A stretch of DNA of 64,000 bases from Mycolicibacterium rhodesiae JS60 (GTDB taxonomy: Bacteria; Actinomycetota; Actinomycetes; Mycobacteriales; Mycobacteriaceae), in contig AGIQ01000004.1 of NCBI GenBank assembly GCA_000230935.2, positions 401,255-465,254 of the forward strand. Direction: 5' to 3'. Below the pieces are notes generated by a model. It did no database searches, was not told the origin of the DNA, and saw nothing but the letters and a program-made list of their open reading frames with translations. Within the stretch, counting starts at the first letter, position 1; every line of letters begins with the position of its first letter. The translations under genes were made by a program, and so were the position numbers. Of the stretch, positions 1 through 6,901 are shown in pieces.

Positions 1-1379
1 TTTTTCGCCGGCGTACCACCGAGACCGCGCACTCGGACAACCTGCTCAGCTACACCGACCAAACGCTGTTCATCGCAACCCGGGCCACCGATCAAGAGGC
101 GATCATCCAGGCGACGTGGATCTACGAGCATCCCGTTGACTATGAGGCACTTCACCGCTTCTACGACAATTTCGGCTATGGCCTGGCCGGACGCCTGATC
201 GAGCGGTCGCCGGTGCCGTTCGGTCGCCATCGCTGGGTGTCGTCGCTGGGTGCCCCCCTGGATATCGAGATTGCCGAGCCGAGGCCGCGCTCGGAACTCA
301 GCGACTGGTGCGACGAGCGTTCTCAGCTGCCCGTCGACGCCGAGTGGGGCCCAGGCTGGCGCATCGGAATCCTGCCCATGACAGATGGTTCGACGGCGAT
401 CAGTATGTGCGGCTCGCATTGCCTGGGCGACGGTATCGCGGCGGCGATGCGAGCGTTCGAAGCGATCAATGGAATAACCCCGGATCTGGGCTACCCGCCG
501 CCGCGGTCGAGGACACGATCGCAGGCGATTGTCGAGGACCTTCGGCAGGCGGCCAGAGATCTTCCTGTGACACTCAAGGCCTTGGTCGCGCTGATCGCAT
601 TGCTCTATAAGCGCAGGGCGGAACTCCGTAGGCCGAAATCCTCACCGCTCAAAGGGATCCCGGCATCCGAGCTCAAGCGCAATGTCCTGTTGCCCGCGGT
701 CTCGCTGTCGGTCGACCTCACGGAGTGGGACGCACGCGCCGAAGCGCTGAAGGGCAATGGGCATTCACTGATCGCCGGCTTCGCAGCCAAGATCGCCGAG
801 CACATCGGACGGGTGAACGCCCAGGATGGCACCGTCACGTTGATGACCCCGATCAGCGACCGGGCGCTGGTGGACACGGACAATCGCGCCAACGCGGTCG
901 CGATCGCCAGCGTGAAGTTCGATCCGAAGGATGTGTGCACCGATCTGACCGGCGCGCGCGACGCCATGCGCACCGGTGTGAAGAACGCGCGCGCGGAAAC
1001 CGACGAGGTTGCCGCAATTCTCCCGCTGGTGCCCCTGCTGCCCAAACGTCTCGTGGGAGCGATAGCGGGCGCGGCCCTCGGATTCAGCGCCGATCTGCCG
1101 GTGTCGTGCTCGAACGTTGGCGATTTGCCGGCGGAACTGTTGGGAATCGACGGAACTCAAGCAGAGTACTTGTTTTTCCGGGGCACCGACCGTCGGGTGA
1201 CCCGCGAGGCCCTTGAGCGCCGCTCCGGGCTGTTGACGATCCTGGCGGCACGTATGGGTGGCCATAATCTCATCACCGTCGTCGGCTACCAGCCCGGTTG
1301 GGACAACACCACGCAAAAGCTCCGTGAGGTTGTGGAGCAGACTCTCAAGGAGTTCGACCTCCCCGGCACGATCGTGTGA
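1..1379 (+). CDS. Condensation-type acyltransferase (5' end cut by window)
   Basis: The reading frame is open from the first bases of the window to the TGA at 1377-1379, so the real start lies upstream; the GTG at 213 is only an internal codon. The residues encoded before 213 align with the N-terminal part of the next gene, which confirms the truncation. An SHCLGDG motif at about 414-434 matches the HHxxxDG active site of the NRPS-condensation/PapA/wax-ester-synthase superfamily, with Ser in place of the first His. A later SCSNVGDLP stretch is also family-like. It is probably an acyl transferase acting on an envelope lipid; the substrate is unknown. It is a tandem paralogue of the next gene, 15 nt away. 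Confidence 0.8.
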   Translation, partial: FRRRTTETAHSDNLLSYTDQTLFIATRATDQEAIIQATWIYEHPVDYEALHRFYDNFGYGLAGRLIERSPVPFGRHRWVSSLGAPLDIEIAEPRPRSELSDWCDERSQLPVDAEWGPGWRIGILPMTDGSTAISMCGSHCLGDGIAAAMRAFEAINGITPDLGYPPPRSRTRSQAIVEDLRQAARDLPVTLKALVALIALLYKRRAELRRPKSSPLKGIPASELKRNVLLPAVSLSVDLTEWDARAEALKGNGHSLIAGFAAKIAEHIGRVNAQDGTVTLMTPISDRALVDTDNRANAVAIASVKFDPKDVCTDLTGARDAMRTGVKNARAETDEVAAILPLVPLLPKRLVGAIAGAALGFSADLPVSCSNVGDLPAELLGIDGTQAEYLFFRGTDRRVTREALERRSGLLTILAARMGGHNLITVVGYQPGWDNTTQKLREVVEQTLKEFDLPGTIV

Positions 1380-1394
1380 CTGGGTGACGGTGTC

Positions 1395-2753
1395 GTGACC
1401 GACCTGAAAAAGAGTCCGCCGTCGGACAACACGCTGGCATTTCTCGACCAGATCACCTTCGAGTTGTTGCGCGCCACCGGCCGTCGCCAGCTCATGCAGG
1501 CAGTGTGGGTCTACGACCATCCCGTCGATCTGGCTGCGCTGCAACGTTTTCACGAGAACCTCGGCTACGGATTCTTCGCGCGTCAGATCCAACAGTCTCC
1601 GCTTCCGTTCGGTCGTCCTCGATGGGTGCGGCGCATCGGACCGCCGGCCGGTATCGACATGTGGCACGAGCCGTGGCCCCGCGCCGACTACATGGCGTGG
1701 GCTGACGAGCATGCCGCCATGCCGATCGATCCAGAATTCGGCCCGAGCTGGCGGCTGGGGGTGGTGCCGCTCACCGATGGTTCGACGGCGGTCAGCATGG
1801 TGATCTCGCACTGTGTGGCCGACGGCGGTGGCGGCATTCTCGCGGTTGTCGAAGCCGCCACCGGCGTGAGGCGCGACCTCGGGCTGCCCAATCCGCCCGA
1901 CACGCGTCTGCAAACACTCAAACGCGACATAGTCCAGAGCCTGAAGGATGCCCCGTCCGCGGCGCGGATTTTTTGGTCGGCGATCGTCGAGCGGATCAAA
2001 TCTCGATCTGCGGCTGGCGACCCGACGCCGATGCCCGACGCGGATGGTAGCGAAAGTCGTTGCGTTGCAATCCCTTGCGTGGCGTTGTTCGTCGAGACCC
2101 AGCAATGGGATGCGTGTGCGGAGAGGCTGGGTGGAAACAGCTATTCGCTCTTGGCGGGGTTTGTCGCGAAGCTGAGCGAGGGACTGGGTCGCTCCCGCGC
2201 TTCGGATGGCGCGGTGACACTCGTCATCGCATTCAACGACCGAAAGAGCCTCGACGACAGCCGCGCGATTGCGATGTCCTTTGCGAATGCCGCCCTCGAC
2301 CCCGCTGTTGTCACCAAGGATCTGACTCCCGCGCGGGAGGTGATCAGACACGCTCGCCAAGCAGCGTTCGGCCCCAATCAGGCTCTGGACATGGCGCCGT
2401 TGATCCCGTGGCTGCCGAGAAACGCGGTCAAGGGCATCGTCAATTCGTTGTTCGCCTACTCCGAAGACGTTCCGGTGTCGTGCTCCAACATGGGAGAGTT
2501 GCCTCCGGTAGCCGGCCAGATCGACGGCACCGACGCTGAGTACCTGTTGATGAGAGGTGCAGATCAGAACGTCACCGAGCGCGAGATGCAACGGTCGAAT
2601 GGGCAACTCGTCATAGTGTCGGGCCGGCTCAACGGCAAGATCTCCATCTCGGTCGAGGGGTATCAGCCTGGGGCCGAGAATTCCAAGCAACGGCTACGAG
2701 AGGTCGCCGAGCAGACGCTGACCGAGTTCGGGCTCACCGGCGAGATCGTCTAG
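1395..2753 (+). CDS. Condensation-type acyltransferase, paralogue of upstream gene
   Basis: 452 aa from a GTG start. The active-site motif is SHCVADG (H139, D143, G144), and an SCSNMGELPP segment lies near residue 360. It is collinear with the preceding gene over its whole length, including the C-terminus (both end in EQTL-EF-L-G-IV), so the pair arose by tandem duplication. By family it should transfer an acyl group from a CoA or carrier thioester to a hydroxyl or amine. The glycosyltransferase and GAP protein on the opposite strand suggest a role in an acylated glycolipid (inference). Distantly PapA- or wax-synthase-like; I cannot assign a named gene. Confidence 0.8.
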   Translation: MTDLKKSPPSDNTLAFLDQITFELLRATGRRQLMQAVWVYDHPVDLAALQRFHENLGYGFFARQIQQSPLPFGRPRWVRRIGPPAGIDMWHEPWPRADYMAWADEHAAMPIDPEFGPSWRLGVVPLTDGSTAVSMVISHCVADGGGGILAVVEAATGVRRDLGLPNPPDTRLQTLKRDIVQSLKDAPSAARIFWSAIVERIKSRSAAGDPTPMPDADGSESRCVAIPCVALFVETQQWDACAERLGGNSYSLLAGFVAKLSEGLGRSRASDGAVTLVIAFNDRKSLDDSRAIAMSFANAALDPAVVTKDLTPAREVIRHARQAAFGPNQALDMAPLIPWLPRNAVKGIVNSLFAYSEDVPVSCSNMGELPPVAGQIDGTDAEYLLMRGADQNVTEREMQRSNGQLVIVSGRLNGKISISVEGYQPGAENSKQRLREVAEQTLTEFGLTGEIV

Positions 2754-2759
2754 CCGGGC

Positions 2760-3506
2760 TCACAGGCCGTGCAGGCCGACCCCGATGAGGATGATGCCCA
2801 CGATCGCAACGAACGCGCCGGCGTGCTTGCGGGTGCGGGTGCGGATCCATTCGTTGAAGCGCTGCACCCAGATTCGGGTCTTAGCGGGCGCCACCATGAA
2901 GCTCAGCAGCGGGATGACCGCGGCCCAACTTGCCAGCAGCAGGAAGGTCACCAGCGCCGAGGCCTGCTCGATCGGCGGGGTCTTGGACGCGATGATCAGT
3001 GCCAGCAGGGCCATGTAGTCGACGCTCGGCATCGCCAGCGCGGCCCCGATCGAGCCCGAGAACCAGGATGATTCGCCCTTGGCGAACCCACGGACCTTGG
3101 TGGACAGCCGCGCGAACCGGCCCGGCGGCGGGGGATCGGCCACCACGACGGCACTCTCACCGGTACCGCCGGGGTGAACCTCGACCATCTCTTTGCGGGC
3201 GAACTGGCGCAACGGAATGTTCGACGCCAGCAGCGCCCCCAGCAGGACGGCGACGACGCCGATGCCGATCTGGATGAGCGCCGGGTTGAAGTTGGCCTTG
3301 CCCAGGAAGGTGTGGTGGAAAACGAACAACACCGCGAAGCCGACGCTGAGGCTCAGCGCCAGGCCCGTGCAGAGGAAGACCAGCAGGTGCCGCGCCGGAC
3401 GCGGCCGGGTCAGCAGGAGGGCGATCAATCCGATGCGTGCGGGCTCGATACTCACCGCGAGGCCGAGTAGCACCACGGTTGTCCACACGAGGCGAAATTC
3501 TACCAA
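2760..3506 (-). CDS. GAP-family (GPL-addressing-protein-like) lipid export membrane protein
   Basis: 248 aa with about six hydrophobic helices. The N-terminus (TTVVLLGLAVSIEPARIGLI) is typical of the mycobacterial GAP/Sap family (SfLAP, PF11139). Gap is required for glycopeptidolipid transport to the surface in M. smegmatis. The start is uncertain: this frame begins with TTG at 3506, and a GTG at 3488 would also fit. It lies 27 nt downstream of the glycosyltransferase and is last in the minus-strand HTH-7TM-GT-GAP run. It ends 6 nt from the convergent acyltransferase. A role in exporting the glycosylated lipid made by its neighbours is inferred. Confidence 0.75.
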   Translation of the reverse strand: MVEFRLVWTTVVLLGLAVSIEPARIGLIALLLTRPRPARHLLVFLCTGLALSLSVGFAVLFVFHHTFLGKANFNPALIQIGIGVVAVLLGALLASNIPLRQFARKEMVEVHPGGTGESAVVVADPPPPGRFARLSTKVRGFAKGESSWFSGSIGAALAMPSVDYMALLALIIASKTPPIEQASALVTFLLLASWAAVIPLLSFMVAPAKTRIWVQRFNEWIRTRTRKHAGAFVAIVGIILIGVGLHGL

Positions 3507-3533
3507 CCCGGGCTGCCGCGGGCAGCGTTGGCG

Positions 3534-4814
3534 TCACCCGTGGCGGCGGTTGCGGGCGGTCTGTTCGAGAAGGTCCGCTGCCGTGCCGACACTGCTTGCC
3601 GCCGGACTCATTCGGCCGGCGAGCAAACGGGCGCGTTCGGCTGTTTGCGGAGACAGCACGGCGCGTAGATCTTCGAGCAGCGAATACCGCGTGGAAGTTG
3701 AGAAGCGCCGTGACCTGCCGATCCCGAGCCGCTCTATTTGTTTGCCCCAGAGCGGCTGCTCGGCCGCGACCCACAACACCAGGGTGGGGACTCCGGCGCG
3801 GATGCCGGCCGCGGTCGTCCCGGCCCCGCCGTGATGCACCACAGCCCGACATGCCGGAAAGACGGCGGCGTGGTTGACCGAGGCGACGACTTTCACATGC
3901 TCAGCAGGCCCGGTGTCGTCGAAGTCCGAGAACCCGGCACAGATCAGCGCGCGCTCGCCGAGCTCACCGCAGACGTCGCTGATCATGCGCACCGCATCCG
4001 CGGGGGAGTCGATCGGCATGCTGCCGAAGCCGAAGTAGACCGGCGGTGGTCCCGCGGCGATCCAGGACTGGACTTCGCCGTCGACCGCGGTGGGCAGCTG
4101 CAGCGTCATGGACCCGATGAGTGGGCGCCGGTCGCCCCATTCGTCGGCCAACCCGGGAAAGAAGACCTTGTCGTAGGCCTGGATCTCCAGCGCCCCGGCG
4201 GCCACGATGCGGGCGACTGGCGGCGTGCTCGCCGGCGGCAGGCCCAGGGCGCGACGCTGCTCGGCCTCCGCAGGCTTCAGCAGCCGCCAGTGCAGCCATT
4301 CGCCCATCGAATACGCCGCGTTGACCAGGGGCGACGGCAGTCGCACCGGCAGGACCTGGGTGTTGGCCCGCACCGGGAAGTAGTGCACCTCGGCCAACGG
4401 CAGGCCGCGATATTCGGCGACATTGGCGGCGATCTCCTGGTAGGCGGTGCCGGTCACGATCAGATCGGCACCGTCGGCCAAACCCAGCAGTGCCTCACTC
4501 ATGTCGGTCCAGCCCCGGGTGGCCGCCGCCCTGGCCTTGCGCAACGCCGTCAACGGGTTGCCAAGGCGCACCCAGTCCGCCGGGGCGGCCGCGGTGAGTG
4601 CGTCCGGCCGTTCGAAGACGTCGCCCTGCAATTGCTGCTGCGAATCGGGCCCGTAGGGGATCGCGGTCCGCAGGCCCGCGGATTCGACGAATGCGACGAG
4701 GTTGGGCGGTACGGCCATGCGCACGTCGTGCCCGCGCCGTTGGAGTTCGAGACCTACTGCCGCACAGGGTTCGACATCACCGCGCGTCCCGTGGATGCTC
4801 ACCGCGAATTTCAT
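3534..4814 (-). CDS. GT1-family glycosyltransferase (GPL Gtf / Rv1524-Rv1526c type)
   Basis: 426 aa. The N-terminus MKFAVSIHGTRGDVEP is the family's opening beta-strand and glycine loop. The C-terminal donor-binding motif VVHHGGAGTTAAGIRAGVP is followed by the AEQPLWGKQIERLGIG segment, as in UDP- or dTDP-sugar sterol/glycopeptidolipid glycosyltransferases. Length is normal. It should transfer a hexose or deoxyhexose to a lipid acceptor on the inner face of the membrane; the sugar cannot be predicted. It starts 9 nt after the 7-TM gene and is followed by the GAP gene, so it is probably cotranscribed with both. Confidence 0.87.
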   Translation of the reverse strand: MKFAVSIHGTRGDVEPCAAVGLELQRRGHDVRMAVPPNLVAFVESAGLRTAIPYGPDSQQQLQGDVFERPDALTAAAPADWVRLGNPLTALRKARAAATRGWTDMSEALLGLADGADLIVTGTAYQEIAANVAEYRGLPLAEVHYFPVRANTQVLPVRLPSPLVNAAYSMGEWLHWRLLKPAEAEQRRALGLPPASTPPVARIVAAGALEIQAYDKVFFPGLADEWGDRRPLIGSMTLQLPTAVDGEVQSWIAAGPPPVYFGFGSMPIDSPADAVRMISDVCGELGERALICAGFSDFDDTGPAEHVKVVASVNHAAVFPACRAVVHHGGAGTTAAGIRAGVPTLVLWVAAEQPLWGKQIERLGIGRSRRFSTSTRYSLLEDLRAVLSPQTAERARLLAGRMSPAASSVGTAADLLEQTARNRRHG

Positions 4815-4823
4815 CGATCCCCA

Positions 4824-5564
4824 TTATCGGGATCCGCCGGTACGGGTGAACCACTTGGTCTTGATCCGCCACGAGTGCGCCGATGTCAGGGCGAAGCCCG
4901 CACCGCAGGAGCAGGCGAAGAACCAGACCAGCTTGCCGCCCTCCAGTTCCGCCAGGGGCGGGACGTAGGCGGTGATGATGCGAATCGTGCAGGCGATGAT
5001 GCCGCTGGCCGAGGCCATCAGATAGATGTTCGCGATACGCCGCGACCGCGGATCCCGACGCAGGACGAGCAGCGCCCGTGAACCGTAGCCGAGCAGGTAG
5101 ATCAGGGTCCCGCAGAGCAGCAGCCAGTAGGCGGACAGCCAGGGATCGGTGGGGACGGTGAAGAAGTCGGAGCGGTAGACCTTGGCGCCGTCACCCATCG
5201 AGAATGCGGCCAGCAGGAGCGGTATGCACAGTGTCGCGGGGCGCTCGACATACTGTTTGAAGGCGGTCTGCATGGCGTTGTCGTCCTGCAGCCGGCCCAG
5301 CGCGTTGTAGACGATCGCGGAGGCGGCTACGACATACAAGTCGTGACCGATGTAGTCCTCGAGATTCCATATTCCGGTCAGCGAGTGCAGCCACTGACCG
5401 ATGGTTTCGGAGGCGAGCGGCGACATCAGCAGCACGGCGCCGGCCTGCAGGGCGATGTTGAGGGTGGCGGCGACTTCCCACCGGCAGCCCCACGTCAGCC
5501 GCCGAATCCACAGGCTCCACGCCATGCACAGCAGCGTGACCGTGATTACTACACCCAGACCCAT
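4824..5564 (-). CDS. Seven-TM membrane protein of unknown function, partnered with HTH protein
   Basis: 246 aa from ATG. About seven hydrophobic helices are visible: near residues 1-20, 34-51, 73-90, 105-122, 140-165, 175-200 and 212-232. Charged or aromatic loops such as QYVERP lie between helices. No catalytic motif is recognised. It resembles the actinobacterial 7-TM family known from M. abscessus as MAB_1171c-like putative transporters, often near small HTH genes; that link is from memory and tentative. It is 40 nt after the HTH gene and 9 nt before the glycosyltransferase, suggesting an operon and either a sensor/signalling or a lipid-handling role. Confidence 0.6.
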   Translation of the reverse strand: MGLGVVITVTLLCMAWSLWIRRLTWGCRWEVAATLNIALQAGAVLLMSPLASETIGQWLHSLTGIWNLEDYIGHDLYVVAASAIVYNALGRLQDDNAMQTAFKQYVERPATLCIPLLLAAFSMGDGAKVYRSDFFTVPTDPWLSAYWLLLCGTLIYLLGYGSRALLVLRRDPRSRRIANIYLMASASGIIACTIRIITAYVPPLAELEGGKLVWFFACSCGAGFALTSAHSWRIKTKWFTRTGGSR

Positions 5565-5604
5565 GCCGTCGTCGCCTTACGCCCCCGAATTAATTCAGCA
5601 AATA

Positions 5605-5961
5605 CTACAGCGGTGGAGCATCGAGTCGGGGTTTCATTTCTGAGAGTTTTACCGGAATGTGCGTCGCCGTTACGGTGTTAATTGTCGCCACCGTAAATGG
5701 CGAAGAATCCATATATTGCTGGAGCTCTTCGCGGCTCATGAGCCCGAACCGGACCTGCAGGTCGGGATAGCTCAGGCCGAAGCGCGTCGACACCAACCGC
5801 AGCTCCTCGGCATTGGGGTAGTCCCGCTCCTTGACCCGCCGATAATACGTGCTGCTAGACGTGCCGAGCGCGTCGTAGATGTCCTTCGCCTCGATGTCTC
5901 CGTCGAGGAGGTAGTCGAGCAGGGTTTTGAGCTGACGTCCATTTTCATCAGTCCTGGGCAC
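5605..5961 (-). CDS. Small HTH DNA-binding protein, probable regulator of the glycolipid operon
   Basis: 118 aa from GTG. Residues about 10-65 look like an XRE/immunity-repressor-type helix-turn-helix (LLDYLLDGDIEAKDIYDALG, then a TSSSTYYRRVKERDYP recognition region). A TATTCT -10 element at 5973-5968 lies 6 nt before the GTG, so the mRNA is probably leaderless and this start is favoured. A perfect 17-nt inverted repeat at 5985-6001 covers the expected -35 region and may be its own operator. It heads the same-strand run with the 7-TM, GT and GAP genes. Regulation of these is inferred from position only. Confidence 0.65.
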   Translation of the reverse strand: MPRTDENGRQLKTLLDYLLDGDIEAKDIYDALGTSSSTYYRRVKERDYPNAEELRLVSTRFGLSYPDLQVRFGLMSREELQQYMDSSPFTVATINTVTATHIPVKLSEMKPRLDAPPL

Positions 5962-5984
5962 GGGATCAGAATAACCCGGAACTC

Positions 5985-6001
5985 CCGGTAATGGGTACCG
6001 G
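5985..6001. promoter_or_regulatory. Inverted repeat CCGGTA-N5-TACCGG, candidate operator
   Basis: A perfect inverted repeat with 6-nt arms and a 5-nt spacer, 24-40 nt upstream of the HTH gene start. It overlaps the -35 position predicted from the TATTCT -10 (5973-5968). This is typical placement for a repressor operator. It sits in the 136-nt divergent region between the HTH operon and the gene at 6098, so it could affect both. The binding protein is not known. Confidence 0.45.
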
Positions 6002-6097
6002 CAACTGCATTCAGGAAATTGTTGAATTTATTGACATGGTCGTCACGATTGTGAGATTGCTCTCCCATTTATGGGACACGACCGCTACGGTGGGGGC

Positions 6098-6682
6098 ATG
6101 GTTGCTCCTGTGACCTACCCGTCTAGCAATGTGCGGGTAGTTGACGATGAGATTCCCGGCCGGCCTCGACCAGAAGATCTGGTCCGTATGTCGGCGCCGC
6201 TGTCCCACGAACTGACCGCTGAACTCGATGGTGCCGTCGAGTACGCCGGGGTCGGTATCGAGGAAGTCCTCTTGGCCGCATTGGGCCGGGCGATCGCCCG
6301 GACGATCGGTGTCGGCTTCGTGACGGTCAGCGGTCTGACCACGGTGCAGCCGATCCGGCTGTGCTGTGCCGAAGAACGAGGCATGCCCGCCAACGCTTTG
6401 TTGGCCGAGGTTCGCCAGGCGCTGACGCCGGCCAGGCAGCTCAGCAATTCGCCGGCCGACGTGGTGTTCTCGTTCCTCGGTCTACCGCCCGATCCGTCGC
6501 TCGGGCCGCTGCAGCTCACCGACGGCCCGGCCCTCGGTGTGCTGGCCTACCGGGCCAAGGGCCAGCTGGAAATGGACTGGTGGTTCGACGGCCGACGGCT
6601 CGACCGCTCCACGGTCGAAGAACTGACGACCCAGTTCGGGCTCGGTCTGATCGGTTTGACGTCCGAGGCCGTCCCGGCCTGA
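6098..6682 (+). CDS. Stand-alone C-terminal half of a condensation-type domain
   Basis: 194 aa from the ATG at 6098. An in-frame ATG at 6071 exists, but TACGGT at 6086-6091 lies 6 nt before 6098, indicating a leaderless transcript starting there. The protein matches the C-lobe of NRPS condensation domains: a TVSGLTTVQPIRL strand, a PADVVFSFLG bridge and a final helix with the w-f-d-g and tVeeLt pattern. It lacks the HHxxxDG N-lobe, so it is unlikely to be catalytic alone; it may pair with another protein or be a remnant. It is the third condensation-superfamily gene in this locus. Between its stop and ileS is only the T-box leader. Confidence 0.6.
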   Translation: MVAPVTYPSSNVRVVDDEIPGRPRPEDLVRMSAPLSHELTAELDGAVEYAGVGIEEVLLAALGRAIARTIGVGFVTVSGLTTVQPIRLCCAEERGMPANALLAEVRQALTPARQLSNSPADVVFSFLGLPPDPSLGPLQLTDGPALGVLAYRAKGQLEMDWWFDGRRLDRSTVEELTTQFGLGLIGLTSEAVPA

Positions 6683-6687
6683 GGCTA

Positions 6688-6880
6688 GAATCCTTCCATC
6701 GGCACCGATCCGGACATCACCGGGGAGCCTTCGGAAGAACAGCCCCAGCCGGGCCCAGTAGAACCGAACGGGCAGGCCCGTCACAGCCTGTGAAGAGCGA
6801 CGCACGTCTGCGTGCGTAAGCGGGGTGGTACCGCGGCGCTCGCGCACCGGCGCGTCGTCGTCCCCGTGTCCAGGAAGCTG
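6688..6880 (+). promoter_or_regulatory. T-box riboswitch (tRNA-Ile sensing) controlling ileS
   Basis: The leader has a Stem I segment around 6695-6750 with an isoleucine specifier ATC at 6716-6718. The hallmark T-box GGGTGGTACCGCGG is at 6823-6836; its TGGT (6826-6829) can pair with the ACCA 3' end of uncharged tRNA-Ile. GC-rich segments after the T-box (about 6837-6868) can form the alternative helix. There is no U-run terminator, and the ileS Shine-Dalgarno AGGAG is at 6885-6889, which fits the translational T-box class known for actinobacterial ileS. Outer boundaries are approximate. Confidence 0.93.
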
Positions 6881-6901
6881 GCACAGGAGACGAGTACGCA
6901 C

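Noticed and set aside
765..2690. 641-codon minus-strand frame opposite the tandem acyltransferases
   Set aside because: Composition is His/Arg/Gln/Gly-rich without any domain; it is the antisense shadow of two clearly homologous plus-strand genes.
3738..5081. 447-codon plus-strand frame
   Set aside because: Antisense to the glycosyltransferase; Gly/Arg/Asp-rich and motif-free.
6812..6901. N-terminal extension of ileS
   Set aside because: It would be translated from within the T-box, and the Shine-Dalgarno at 6885-6889 serves the GTG at 6902.
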